This document shows, one piece after another, positions 22,081-30,789 of a DNA stretch of 31,877 nt. This DNA comes from an uncultured Alphaproteobacteria bacterium (GTDB lineage: Bacteria > Pseudomonadota > Alphaproteobacteria > Rs-D84), in the NCBI GenBank assembly GCA_947305255.1, contig CAMZDE010000005.1, positions 1-31,877 of the forward strand. Reading direction: 5' to 3'. The notes under the pieces were generated by a model that searched no databases, was not told the origin of the DNA, and was given only the letters and a program-made list of their open reading frames with translations. Every line of letters starts with the position of its first letter. Positions within the stretch are counted from its first letter, which is position 1. Position numbers and translations under genes: made by a program.

Positions 22081-24489
22081 ATGGCAACATTGACACTTGG
22101 AAAATCTGTGACTGTGGGCGCAGTGCAAAGCAAAAAAGGTGACGCTGTATTCGTTGAAAGACGGCGTCGCATTGTTGCGCCGGGTAATAACGAATTGCGT
22201 GATGAACCGAAAAAGGTCGAACCAACACATAATGCCGCCGATGAAAAATTGCGCGCTGTGTTGGCTGCGGCCAAGGCAAGGGACGAAGAACGCAAAAAAC
22301 GCGAAGCCCAAGAAGAAGCAGAACGTCGCGCCCGCGAAGCGGAAATCGAACGCGAAAATCGTGAATACGAAGCGGTCAAAGAACAACTGGCCGCGCGTGA
22401 AAATGAAAGCGAAGCGCAACAATCCAGCGTCGATGAAATTGTTAACGTTCCGCCACGTGAAAACACTCATGAAAATCGCAAGAACAATGTTGCCGCACAA
22501 AATCATAATCGCGCGTTTAACGACGATGAAGATAACAATCGCTTTGGCAAACAAAACCGTTCAAAAAAAGATTTCAAAAAAGGCGGTAAAATATCGATTC
22601 ACGACATTGTTATCGGTGGTGGCGATGACGACGAAGATGATGAAATCGGCCTGCGTGGCGCAAATCGCCGTCGCAGCGAAGCATCATTAAAACGTTTTCG
22701 TGAAAAAGCACGCGCTGTGTTTTCTGCACCACAAAAAGTGGAACATGTCGTGACGCTTTCTGATACGATTACGGTCAAAGATTTGGCGGCGGCGATGGCT
22801 GAAAAAGTCGGCAACGTCATCAAAAAATTGATGGAAATGGGCATGATGGCGTCGCAAAATCAATCTATTGATGCAGATACTGCGGAATTGGTTGCGTCTG
22901 AATTTGGTGCGACGGTTAAACGTGTTGATGTTAAACCGTACGCGAATATTTTAGAACAACAACCAAACCCAGAACACCTGCAACCACGTGCGCCTGTTGT
23001 GACGGTTGTGGGTCACGTTGACCATGGTAAAACGTCGTTGCTGGACGCGTTTCGTAATGCGAACGTTGTTGCCGGCGAAGCGGGCGGCATTACCCAACAT
23101 ATTTCTTCATACGAAGTAAAAACAAAATCGGGTGCGGTGATAACTTTCTTAGACACCCCAGGTCACGAAACATTTACTGCGATGCGTGCGCGTGGTGCGC
23201 AAATGGCAGACATTGTTGTCTTGGTCGTTGCGGCGAATGATTCGATTATGCCACAAACTATCGAAGCGATTAATCACATTCGCGCGGCACACGTTCCGTT
23301 TATTGTCGCGATTAACAAATGCGATTTACCCGAAGCCAACCCGCAACGTGTTAAAACCGACCTTTTGCAGCAAGAGGTTCAGGTCGAAGAAATGGGCGGC
23401 GATGTTCAATGCGTCGAAATTTCTGCGAAAACAAAAATGGGATTGGATAAATTAGAGGAAGCGATTTTATTACAAGCCGAAGTTATGGAATTAAAGGCCG
23501 ACCCAGATATGATGGCGTCTGCATATGTCGTCGAAGCAAAAATGGAAAAAGGTCTGGGCGCGGTTGCAACTGTATTGATGCGTCAGGGAACTTTGTCTGT
23601 CGGCGATGTGTTTGTTGTCGGTGAAACATTTGGACGTGTTCGCGGTTTGATTAATTCAAATGGCGTTCGTGTGAAAAGTGTTAAACCAGGCCAGCCGGTG
23701 ATGGTGTTGGGATTGGATTCTGTGCCGAATGCAGGTGACGAATTGCACGTCATGGAAACCGAAGCGCAAACACGCGAAGTCGCGGCATACCGTATTCAAA
23801 AGGCGAAAGACAAAGCAAACGCTGTTAAACGTTCGTCTTTGGAAGAATTGTTTGCGAAACGCGATGAAACCAAGAAATTGACTTTGCCAATTATTTTGCG
23901 CGCAGACGTTCAAGGTTCTGTCGAAGCAATCTCTGATATGTTGCGCGGATTTAATTCTGACAAAGCAGCGGTAGAATTGTTGTCTGCGGGGGTTGGTCAA
24001 ATAACCGAAGGCGACATCAGATTGGCAACTGCATCGGGCGCGGTCATAATCGCGTTTAATGTGCGTGCTGATTCAATGGTTCGTGATATGGCGCGCAACA
24101 ATGGTGTTGATATTCGCTATCATAGCGTTGTATATCGTATCACCGATGAAATCAAAGAAATTTTGTCGGGTAAATTGGCACCTGAAAAACGCGAAAACTT
24201 TATCGGTTATGCCGACGTTATTGCTTTGTTCACGGTTGGCAAAGGTACGCGTGTTGCCGGTTGCCGCGTAAGTGAGGGCACAATTAAAAAGTCTGCATTC
24301 GTTCGCCTGTTGCGCAACAATGTCGTGATTTACGACGGGAAAATCGGTGAATTAAGACGTGAAAAGAACGAAGTGAACGAAGTATCAAACGGCGTCGAAT
24401 TCGGTATGAGTTTCGATAAATATAACGACCTGAAAGAAGGCGACCGCGTTGAATGTTACGAAGTGCAAGAAGTCAAAGCACAATTGTAA
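22081..24489 (+). CDS. infB: translation initiation factor IF-2
   Basis: IF-2 is the GTPase that brings fMet-tRNA to the 30S subunit and promotes subunit joining. The 802 residues start with the alphaproteobacterial-type 'TLTLGKSVTVGAVQSKKG', followed by a long charged Lys/Arg/Glu linker (about 30-210). The N2 and GTPase domains follow: G1 'GHVDHGKT' (about 311-318), G2 'GGITQHIS', G3 'DTPGHE' (about 358), G4 'NKCD' (about 411) and G5 'SAK' (about 447). Domains II-IV end with 'DRVECYEVQEVKAQL'. Co-transcribed with nusA and followed by a strong terminator; rbfA is not present. Confidence 0.98.
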   Translation: MATLTLGKSVTVGAVQSKKGDAVFVERRRRIVAPGNNELRDEPKKVEPTHNAADEKLRAVLAAAKARDEERKKREAQEEAERRAREAEIERENREYEAVKEQLAARENESEAQQSSVDEIVNVPPRENTHENRKNNVAAQNHNRAFNDDEDNNRFGKQNRSKKDFKKGGKISIHDIVIGGGDDDEDDEIGLRGANRRRSEASLKRFREKARAVFSAPQKVEHVVTLSDTITVKDLAAAMAEKVGNVIKKLMEMGMMASQNQSIDADTAELVASEFGATVKRVDVKPYANILEQQPNPEHLQPRAPVVTVVGHVDHGKTSLLDAFRNANVVAGEAGGITQHISSYEVKTKSGAVITFLDTPGHETFTAMRARGAQMADIVVLVVAANDSIMPQTIEAINHIRAAHVPFIVAINKCDLPEANPQRVKTDLLQQEVQVEEMGGDVQCVEISAKTKMGLDKLEEAILLQAEVMELKADPDMMASAYVVEAKMEKGLGAVATVLMRQGTLSVGDVFVVGETFGRVRGLINSNGVRVKSVKPGQPVMVLGLDSVPNAGDELHVMETEAQTREVAAYRIQKAKDKANAVKRSSLEELFAKRDETKKLTLPIILRADVQGSVEAISDMLRGFNSDKAAVELLSAGVGQITEGDIRLATASGAVIIAFNVRADSMVRDMARNNGVDIRYHSVVYRITDEIKEILSGKLAPEKRENFIGYADVIALFTVGKGTRVAGCRVSEGTIKKSAFVRLLRNNVVIYDGKIGELRREKNEVNEVSNGVEFGMSFDKYNDLKEGDRVECYEVQEVKAQL

Positions 24490-24507
24490 TATTTGATGTC
24501 TTAAAAC

Positions 24508-24536
24508 AACACCCGCCAAACCGGCGGGTGTTTTTA
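24508..24536 (+). terminator. nusA-infB terminator
   Basis: AACACCCGCC and GGCGGGTGTT form a ten-pair stem, followed by TTTTTATA. It lies between infB and the convergent copy 5. Confidence 0.85.
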
Positions 24537-24572
24537 TATCCCCCACTATGCAATGACAATGGTGTGTTGGTG

Positions 24573-25058
24573 CTATTGTGCAGTGGATAACGCAACCTGT
24601 GTCGTGGCATTCGCACTATCATCGTCCCAAGTTGTATAAATGATGACACGTTGGTCGGATATGGTGGTATTTACGTCATCGATCGCATTTTTTACCGCCA
24701 TACCATTTACTAATTGATTTTCGGCGTCAACAGCCTCAAGACTACTGTATATTTCATCTTGAATATCTCGCATAATACCTTCATCATCTTCAACAATTAG
24801 TATTCCTTGTTTCTGATTCAAACCTGCGATAGTATCATTGTAAGCACCCTTGACATAGGCAGTTGATGCAATATGTTTGTCATCATCGTCGTTTATAGTT
24901 ACGGTTGCATAGGGGCCTCTAGAGGCTGCTCTTGTCACGGTTCCACCATTGGCGCGAACCCTTGCAGGTGTGTTTTGGGTGACATACGTATAAGCTGCCC
25001 ATGTGTTGAGTGGCAATAATGCAATAATTGCGAATAATAGTGGTATTTTTGTTGTCAT
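24573..25058 (-). CDS. small secreted protein, IYTTWDDD family, copy 5
   Basis: This 161-aa paralogue has signal peptide 'MTTKIPLLFAIIALLPLNTW' followed by AA. The core is 'DDDKHIASTAYVKGAYNDT', and the end block 'VIIYTTWDDD' is followed by 'TTQVALSTAQ'. Coding and 3' flank are closest to copy 4, whereas its promoter and leader are closest to copy 3, a mosaic that suggests recombination among copies. It is convergent with infB. The ribosome site is GGAGAGG, slightly different from the others. Predicted exported; function unknown. Confidence 0.85.
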   Translation of the reverse strand: MTTKIPLLFAIIALLPLNTWAAYTYVTQNTPARVRANGGTVTRAASRGPYATVTINDDDDKHIASTAYVKGAYNDTIAGLNQKQGILIVEDDEGIMRDIQDEIYSSLEAVDAENQLVNGMAVKNAIDDVNTTISDQRVIIYTTWDDDSANATTQVALSTAQ

Positions 25059-25261
25059 AGTTTCCTCTCCTTTGTTTTAACAATAAAACAACCACCGGTT
25101 TTAAAGGTGGTTGGAGGATAACGACAATTCAAAACGGAAATTGTGCGCCTTATTCAATATATTCGGCAGCCCTCCAACCATAAATTGGAGAATTTTTACG
25201 CCTTTCTCGGACGCCGTTTTGTTTAGGGCCGTTATACCCCGTCACAGGAACACCCTGCAAC
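25059..25261 (-). promoter_or_regulatory. structured leader RNA of copy 5
   Basis: On the minus strand: H1 TTGCAGG/CCTGTGA (several wobble changes that keep pairs), H3 CGTC/GGCG, A CTCCAA, B GGTTGGAGG, P2 TGCC/GGCG with the loop GAATATATTGAATAA, P3 ACAATT/AATTGT, C CCTCCAACCACC and D GGTGGTTG. The last hairpin is altered to TTGTTTT/AAAACAA but still pairs. Confidence 0.75.
25150..25245 (-). other. possible leader peptide ORF in copy 5 leader
   Basis: A 31-codon frame starting at GTG (the ATG of other copies is ACG here, one codon later), containing GYNGPKQNGVRERRKNS and stopping just after the P2 loop. The loss of ATG weakens the case. Confidence 0.25.
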
Positions 25262-25267
25262 ACGTGT

Positions 25268-25296
25268 ATAGTACCATTTTTTAACAACAAAAACAA
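25268..25296 (-). promoter_or_regulatory. promoter of copy 5
   Basis: Minus strand: TTGTTT, a 17-base spacer, TACTAT. It lies immediately beyond the T-run of the skp terminator, in the same arrangement as copy 3 after its terminator. Confidence 0.65.
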
Positions 25297-25298
25297 GA

Positions 25299-25328
25299 AT
25301 AAAAAAACGCCGGCGATTTGCCGGCGTT
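25299..25328 (-). terminator. skp terminator
   Basis: Minus strand: AACGCCGGC, a short loop, GCCGGCGTT, then a run of T. Confidence 0.85.
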
Positions 25329-25347
25329 CTTTATTTGGATATTTATC

Positions 25348-25998
25348 TTAAAATCCCTTTGGCTTTGCCATTTGGATTTTTGATACTTTTTTGTCTAATG
25401 CTTTGACAACTTCATCAGTAATATCTAAATCCGCGGCGGTTTCGCCAATGCGCGCCATACGGCCGTCAATCACCAAAGACAATTTCTTTTTCGCGATTAC
25501 ACCTTCGATAACTGGATCCAGATGTTTTTTCTGTAATGTTGCCAATGCGTCTTGATATGATGCATCAATCGCCTGAGCCGTTTCATTCAAATCACGTTGA
25601 AGATTATTCACGCGACGTTGATAATCAACAACACGACGTTGCAATGCTTCTTGGGATAAAACATCTTGGTTCTTTTCGATATCAGATTTTTCTTTTTCCA
25701 AAGATTTTTGTTCTTTTTCAAGTCTGTTTTTCAATTTGTCTTCGTAAAAACCGCGTTGTTTGCGCAAATCTTGCAACGCCTTGGCATCTAATTGAATTTT
25801 ATCCATATTGATCACTGCGATTTTCAAATCTGCCCCAGATACCGCATTTGTGGATACTTCCTTTAATGCGGTTGCAGTATCAGCACCACTGCGTCCGCCA
25901 GATATTGCGATACCTGCAATCAAAGCAACCGCAACAACCAATGTCGCAACAATTCCGATTTTTGTATACTTTTTTGTGATTAAATTTTTGTCGTTCAT
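25348..25998 (-). CDS. skp: OmpH/Skp-family periplasmic chaperone
   Basis: Skp is a trimeric 'jellyfish' chaperone that holds unfolded outer-membrane proteins in the periplasm. The 216-aa protein has an N-terminal membrane segment (about 15-34, 'GIVATLVVAVALIAGIAISG') with no evident cleavage site, so it may stay anchored. A start strand 'KIAVINMDKIQLDAKALQDL' follows, then a long Lys/Glu/Gln-rich coiled coil (about 80-160) and a closing strand pair 'LSLVIDGRMARIGETAADLD'. bamA and lpxD, the common neighbours, are absent. It has its own promoter. The length exceeds E. coli Skp (161) because of the N-terminal extension. Confidence 0.85.
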   Translation of the reverse strand: MNDKNLITKKYTKIGIVATLVVAVALIAGIAISGGRSGADTATALKEVSTNAVSGADLKIAVINMDKIQLDAKALQDLRKQRGFYEDKLKNRLEKEQKSLEKEKSDIEKNQDVLSQEALQRRVVDYQRRVNNLQRDLNETAQAIDASYQDALATLQKKHLDPVIEGVIAKKKLSLVIDGRMARIGETAADLDITDEVVKALDKKVSKIQMAKPKGF

Positions 25999-26028
25999 TT
26001 TTCTTCCTTTTGGTTTTTGTTTATTTTG

Positions 26029-26056
26029 AATATAGCAATCTTTGTATAAAAATCAA
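26029..26056 (-). promoter_or_regulatory. skp promoter
   Basis: Minus strand: TTGATT, a 16-base spacer and TATATT, just after the OmpA-like gene ends; an AAGGAAG ribosome site follows. Confidence 0.6.
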
Positions 26057-26071
26057 AGTGTTTTTATTTGT

Positions 26072-26752
26072 CTATCGGGCTGGTGTCAATCGAATTTCAA
26101 CGCGGCGGTTGGTTAAACGCCCCATATCATCTTGGGCCGCGATTGGACGTGCAGAACCACGCCCGACAATGAACATTCGTGATGTAGAAATTTTATTTTG
26201 CGCAAAATAAACACCGACGCGTTCCGCCATATCCAAAGACAATGCGTGCGCGGCGGTCTGGCTTTTCATAGAATCTGTGTATCCTGCTATTTCCATAAAC
26301 GTTGCGCCGTATTTATTCAAAATTTTTGCGATTATTTTTAACGTGTCGGCACCATCATTTGAAATATCGGGAACGTTTAATTCCATAATGCTGTCGCGAA
26401 CCAGAATTATTACAACGTCTGTGCCGGCACGCTGGACAGATACCCCCGGTTTGCGCAACGCGTCGTACAATTCGTATTCTAAATCAGACATATATTTTAT
26501 CAATGTTTGATTATCAACATTATTTTTATCGCCGTATTGCATATTGGGTGATAATTCGCCGTTCGCAGTCACTATCGTTCCGCCATGTCCCATATACACC
26601 GGCATTTTTGCAACCCGCGCAGTTTCAGTCATATCTGAAAAACTGGCACCGGCCAAATAAGCAGACCATGTTTCACGATTTGGACTATGGTATTGCATAC
26701 ATGCCGTCCCAAGACAACATAGCCCCAATAAAAACAACGTTTTTGTATTCAT
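26072..26752 (-). CDS. OmpA-family lipoprotein (peptidoglycan-associated)
   Basis: The 226-aa protein has a lipoprotein signal with lipobox 'LGTAC' (Cys18). Its C-terminal half (about 105-223) is an OmpA/MotB peptidoglycan-binding domain: 'MEIAGYTDS', 'LSLDMAERVGVYF', 'ISTSRMFIVGRGSARPIAA' and 'NRRVEIRL' give the usual order, with Asp and Arg for diaminopimelate binding. It probably sits in the outer membrane and grips the cell wall. The start overlaps the pilin stop by one base, so the two are coupled; Pal-like function or a role in pilus anchoring are both possible. Confidence 0.88.
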   Translation of the reverse strand: MNTKTLFLLGLCCLGTACMQYHSPNRETWSAYLAGASFSDMTETARVAKMPVYMGHGGTIVTANGELSPNMQYGDKNNVDNQTLIKYMSDLEYELYDALRKPGVSVQRAGTDVVIILVRDSIMELNVPDISNDGADTLKIIAKILNKYGATFMEIAGYTDSMKSQTAAHALSLDMAERVGVYFAQNKISTSRMFIVGRGSARPIAAQDDMGRLTNRRVEIRLTPAR

Positions 26753-27189
26753 TATTTTACCATGAATGTTATCGAATTATTGCTGCTGTTTTTAGTGCAA
26801 GAGCCAGAATTTGCGGTCACTGATTGTGCCCAATCGGCCTTTTTCAAAGAAAAATATTTGCATTCGTCGTATGTTAATCCAGAAATTTTGATTGAAAATT
26901 CAGTGCCACCATTTTCAGATTTAATTTCCCATCCGCTGCCAATCGGGGTGTGTGAATCAGAAATTGCGCCTTTGGAGACAAGTTTGCTGACACTGACGTT
27001 ATTATATCCAGAAAATTCATACAAGATTTTGGTTTTTTTTGCGACGTCTTCGATTGTTTCAGATGCAATCAAACGTTTTTGACGATTATCTATTGACCGA
27101 TACATATTATATGCCGACGCAATCATAATAACGCCGATTGCCAACACGCCAATAATTTCTATCATTGAACGTCCTGATTGTTCCCTCAT
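26752..27189 (-). CDS. type IV pilin-like protein
   Basis: The 145-aa prepilin has a short leader ending at Gly6 and then 'RSMIEIIGVLAIGVIMIASA', with Glu at mature position 5, as needed for assembly. The C-terminal globular part has two cysteines ('YDECKYFS' and 'NSGSCTKN') that could form the closing disulphide loop. It resembles pilins with 'GRSMIE' starts found in gut alphaproteobacteria. It has a strong AGGAG site and lies 22 bp after dnaX, an odd location, with an OmpA-like lipoprotein next. No pilus ATPase or prepilin peptidase is in the window. Confidence 0.85.
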   Translation of the reverse strand: MREQSGRSMIEIIGVLAIGVIMIASAYNMYRSIDNRQKRLIASETIEDVAKKTKILYEFSGYNNVSVSKLVSKGAISDSHTPIGSGWEIKSENGGTEFSIKISGLTYDECKYFSLKKADWAQSVTANSGSCTKNSSNNSITFMVK

Positions 27190-27211
27190 GCTTTTTCTCC
27201 TTTTGCTTTTT

Positions 27212-28741
27212 TTATTTCGATAAATTTACAATCTCTGCATCTTTGAATAAATCCATAGCACTGGCCACCATGGGGTCAGATTCAATTTCAGATTTCGCAT
27301 GTTCTGATATAGTCTGTTGATGCATGGATTCATTTGTTTGTTCAATCTGCCATGGACGTCCAGTTTTAGTTGCCAACCACATTGATAATTTTTTTGAAAA
27401 ATCTTTGTCACCTTGGCGATCAAAATATTTTATGCGCCCAATTTCAAATTCGATGATTTCCAGATTTGAATTGTAATATGAATATAGCAATAATTCATGC
27501 GCACGTTGCAACGCATTTGACAAATCAGCCGGTGTTTTTATTTCCAGAACGTCAGATTTTATTTCTGTTTTTTTTTCTTCCGCCACCGGTTGTTCAGAAT
27601 TTTGTTGTTTTAATAATTCAGGAATTGACGGCATGTCTGCAATATGCATTAAACGAACAATCAACATATCAAAGCACTGTTTTTGATTTGTTGATGATTG
27701 TAATTCAGAAACAGATGCGACCATAACCTGCCATATTCTGGATAATGTATTTAACGAAATATTTTCATTGATACGTTTAATAGTTTCGCGTTGATCCGCA
27801 GTATATGGTGACGATGTGACATCTGTTAAACGTAATGACGGATACATGCGGGTTGCCCAATGTGTCCATTCCATCATGTCGTTCAATAACATTGTTAAAT
27901 CGGCGCCGTTATTATAAATTTCATCTAATTTATTTAATGCCGCACTGACATCGCCCGATAATACAGTTTGCATAAAATTAACAACAGTGCCACGGTCAGT
28001 GCGTTTTAACATGTCAAGTACGGCACCTTCATCAACACGGCCGCCAGTTTGGGCAATTGCCTGATCCAGCAAAGATAAACCATCACGCACAGAACCATCT
28101 GCGGCACGCGCCAATAATTCATTTGCGCCATCGGATAATTCAATGCCTTCTTGGGTTGCAATCCATGCAAAATGTTTCTTTAATGTTTCAACCGGAACGC
28201 GCGCCAAATCAAAACGTTGACAGCGTGATAATATTGTGACCGGAACCTTTCTGATTTCAGTTGTTGCCAATATGAATATTACATGTGCCGGAGGTTCTTC
28301 CAGTGTTTTCAGCAACGCATTAAATGCGCTGGTCGATAACATGTGAACTTCGTCAATAATATAAACCTTGTAGCGCGCATTTGTTGGACGATAAAGTGCC
28401 GCGTCCAGAATTTCGCGCATATTATCAACCCCAGTATGCGATGCGGCGTCGATTTCCATAACGTCAATATGTTGACCCGCAGCGATTGCACGACAATTTT
28501 CGCATACGCCACATGGTTTTGACGTTGCATGGTCAGACGATAAACAATTCAAAGCCTTGGCCAATATACGCGCCGTACTGGTTTTTCCAGTACCACGAAT
28601 CCCAGTGAATATATATGCGTGTGCGATGCGGCCAGTATTAATAGCAGTGGTAAGAGTTTTTACCAACACATCTTGACCAATAAGAGATTCAAAATCTTGA
28701 CTGCGATATTTTCTGGCTAAGACTGTATAGTTATTTTCCAT
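27212..28741 (-). CDS. dnaX: DNA polymerase III gamma/tau subunit
   Basis: DnaX is the clamp-loader ATPase of the replisome. The 509-aa protein has Walker A 'GIRGTGKT' (47-54), the zinc cysteines C66, C77, C80, C83, Walker B 'DEVH' (130-133), sensor 1 'LATTE' and the 'SRC' motif (172-174). The C-terminal part (about 370-509) is diverged tau-like sequence, shorter than E. coli tau (643). ybaB/recR do not follow it. A promoter lies upstream with AAGGAAAG as ribosome site. Confidence 0.96.
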   Translation of the reverse strand: MENNYTVLARKYRSQDFESLIGQDVLVKTLTTAINTGRIAHAYIFTGIRGTGKTSTARILAKALNCLSSDHATSKPCGVCENCRAIAAGQHIDVMEIDAASHTGVDNMREILDAALYRPTNARYKVYIIDEVHMLSTSAFNALLKTLEEPPAHVIFILATTEIRKVPVTILSRCQRFDLARVPVETLKKHFAWIATQEGIELSDGANELLARAADGSVRDGLSLLDQAIAQTGGRVDEGAVLDMLKRTDRGTVVNFMQTVLSGDVSAALNKLDEIYNNGADLTMLLNDMMEWTHWATRMYPSLRLTDVTSSPYTADQRETIKRINENISLNTLSRIWQVMVASVSELQSSTNQKQCFDMLIVRLMHIADMPSIPELLKQQNSEQPVAEEKKTEIKSDVLEIKTPADLSNALQRAHELLLYSYYNSNLEIIEFEIGRIKYFDRQGDKDFSKKLSMWLATKTGRPWQIEQTNESMHQQTISEHAKSEIESDPMVASAMDLFKDAEIVNLSK

Positions 28742-28765
28742 GCGAAACTTTCCTTATGGAACCAT

Positions 28766-28793
28766 AGCATAGCAAATAAAAGTCTGATTTCAA
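28766..28793 (-). promoter_or_regulatory. dnaX promoter
   Basis: Minus strand: TTGAAA, a 16-base spacer and TATGCT (or 18 bases and TGCTAT), about 25 bases before the ATG. Confidence 0.55.
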
Positions 28794-28812
28794 TAAAAAT
28801 ATAGAAACAAAA

Positions 28813-29121
28813 TTATTTCAAATTTTCGATAAAATCAGGAAATCCTATCTCTTCATCTTCGACATTGGTTCCAGAATCAGTATTTTCAGTTGATTCTTCG
28901 TTCGAAGTCGTCTTTTCTTTGGGATCACGCTGAGAATCGATTTTTGCCTGTTCTTCGTTTGCGACACGGCAATAATGTTCGGCCATTTGCAGCAAACGTT
29001 CGCGTTCAATTTCGTCATTATTTTGACGCGCCAAATCGATATATTGTTTTCTTTTTTGACGCCATTTATGACAGCGTTGAATCATCTGACCCACAGATGT
29101 TTGATTTTTTTTATTTTGCAT
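28813..29121 (-). CDS. DUF4167-like small protein
   Basis: The 102-aa protein is charged and soluble. Residues about 18-55 ('KRKQYIDLARQNNDEIERER' then 'LLQMAEHYCRVANEEQAK') match the pattern of DUF4167, a short alphaproteobacterial RNA-related-looking domain ('...YLQLARDA...AENYLQHAEHYFR' in other species). The Arg-rich N-terminus of classical members is reduced here, and the C-terminus is acidic. The start at MQNKKN is preferred over a longer frame because the upstream part is intergenic. Function unknown. Confidence 0.7.
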   Translation of the reverse strand: MQNKKNQTSVGQMIQRCHKWRQKRKQYIDLARQNNDEIERERLLQMAEHYCRVANEEQAKIDSQRDPKEKTTSNEESTENTDSGTNVEDEEIGFPDFIENLK

Positions 29122-29226
29122 GTTTTTTCTTTCTTTAATTATGTCAGGAAGTAATCTTTCAACAGCAAACACTTTTTCGCTGTATCCATCTAACAACAAC
29201 TTGATAGTAAAACATATGAAAACTGA

Positions 29227-29255
29227 TTGCAATAAAAATTTTTTGATGCTAAGAT
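29227..29255 (+). promoter_or_regulatory. promoter of the prepilin-like genes
   Basis: TTGCAA, a 17-base spacer and TAAGAT, giving a leader of about 14 bases that still holds the AGGAGG site (29265-29270). Confidence 0.65.
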
Positions 29256-29275
29256 TTTTTTTGTAGGAGGGTGTT

Positions 29276-30778
29276 TTGCAGAAACAGCGCGGGAATTTTT
29301 TATTACAGGCGTTATTGGCGTTGACGTTGACGTTTTCTTTCTTGCCCTTTTTGGCGAAACGATTGGCCAGTCGCGATATGGCTGCACAAATGTATTCTGC
29401 AAAACAATCTATTGAAACAGTGTATAATGCGGCACGCCTTTATTTATACGATGAAAAAGACCTTTTGTCGTATGGGGAAACAAATTTTGAAGGCGCCAAT
29501 CTTATTTCTACTTTGCGTCCATATGGGATACCATTGGGATTTAACCCTGTGACATCTTTGGGACAAAATATTATATTCGAAATTAATAAACAAGAGGCGG
29601 AATCTGTCCCGTGCGAAGAAATTGGTGAAAATAGTGAAGAATCGTGCAGCGAAGCGCCTGAAATATTGGCGCCTGTTATCAGGGCCAGATTGCTGGTCGT
29701 CCCTGGTGAAGGTGTGACATTGAAAGATTATCAGGTTGCAGAACTGGCGCGAATGATTGGTTTTTTTGCAAAACCAAACGGTGACGAATTGGAATTGGTT
29801 GTTCCGGTTGATGTTATGTACACCGATATTGTGTTGCGCAAAGAAACAGATGCGAATATTGGTTTTTTAACAGAATTAAATATGGGGGCAAATGATATTG
29901 ATGGTATCGGTGCTTTGGATGCTGAAAAAGGTTTGTTTAATATAGAGGGCAGATTTTCATCATTATATATTGATGGTATCAGTACCGGTCTTTTGGATAA
30001 GATAAAAATAAATAGATTAGATGCAGATAGTTTTATTTTTGAACCACGCGCACCAGATGTTGCTGCATTGACAATTGCAGGCACTGAGTTGAATATTGGT
30101 TCTGATACTTTGGGACCTGGGTACGGGGATGTTGGAACGATTGGTAATGTTGGTTCGTCACCGTTGGTTAAAGCAACAGAATCTGTTTTTGCAAAAACTT
30201 TTGTTCAACCAAATCATCCAACAGGTTTTACGACAGGTTCAGAATGTGTTTGGACGGTGGGGAATGATTTAGTATCAAACGATATGCGATTAAATGTCAC
30301 GGATAATATCACGGTGGTAAAGGCTTTGTTTGGAACAAATCACGAAGGTTTTAATGATATTGCTTTGATAGATAATTCTGGGATAAAAGTTGCAGATGAA
30401 TTGATTGTAAATAATGTGACATTAAGAGATAAAAATATGCGTGAAATGTATGATGAAGATTATGGAACAGCGTTGGTTAATTTGTACCCCGGCGGAATGT
30501 CTGTGTTGCCGGATGTGAATCTTAGCGGTATTGAATTGCCGACCGGCAAAAGTGGCGTTGGTGTTATCAATAACCCGTTATCTGAACGAACAGATTTATT
30601 AGGTTGCGATTATATTTTGCAATCATATCTTGAAACCCGTAGTGTTGCAGCAGATTATGATAAACATTCTTTAATTCAAGCGATTGTATGTAATTATATT
30701 TTCTGGGAAAGGTTAGAGCGCAGAATTAATATGAAACTTTGTATAATGTCTGGATTGGGGTGCGATGTTATTAAATAA
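29276..30778 (+). CDS. large PilV-like prepilin with repeat-rich body
   Basis: The 500-aa protein starts at a TTG five bases after AGGAGG; no ATG fits. The prepilin leader ends 'QRG' and the mature N-terminus is 'NFLLQALLALTLTFSFLPFL', with Gln instead of Glu at position 5. An N-terminal pilin helix and the segment 'LRPYGIPLGFNPVTSLGQNI' resemble PilV-type tip pilins. After about 180 residues the sequence becomes glycine/asparagine/isoleucine-rich strands ('NMGANDIDGIGALDAEKG', 'RFSSLYIDG') that suggest a beta-helix. The C-terminal part has paired cysteines. It is probably a pilus-tip adhesin; no shufflon sites or recombinase are seen. The next gene starts 11 bp later. Confidence 0.75.
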   Translation: MQKQRGNFLLQALLALTLTFSFLPFLAKRLASRDMAAQMYSAKQSIETVYNAARLYLYDEKDLLSYGETNFEGANLISTLRPYGIPLGFNPVTSLGQNIIFEINKQEAESVPCEEIGENSEESCSEAPEILAPVIRARLLVVPGEGVTLKDYQVAELARMIGFFAKPNGDELELVVPVDVMYTDIVLRKETDANIGFLTELNMGANDIDGIGALDAEKGLFNIEGRFSSLYIDGISTGLLDKIKINRLDADSFIFEPRAPDVAALTIAGTELNIGSDTLGPGYGDVGTIGNVGSSPLVKATESVFAKTFVQPNHPTGFTTGSECVWTVGNDLVSNDMRLNVTDNITVVKALFGTNHEGFNDIALIDNSGIKVADELIVNNVTLRDKNMREMYDEDYGTALVNLYPGGMSVLPDVNLSGIELPTGKSGVGVINNPLSERTDLLGCDYILQSYLETRSVAADYDKHSLIQAIVCNYIFWERLERRINMKLCIMSGLGCDVIK

Positions 30779-30789
30779 AATGGAAATAT

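Noticed and set aside
29276..30778. Shufflon at the PilV-like gene
   Set aside because: No inverted recombination sites, alternative C-terminal segments or tyrosine recombinase were found in the visible part.
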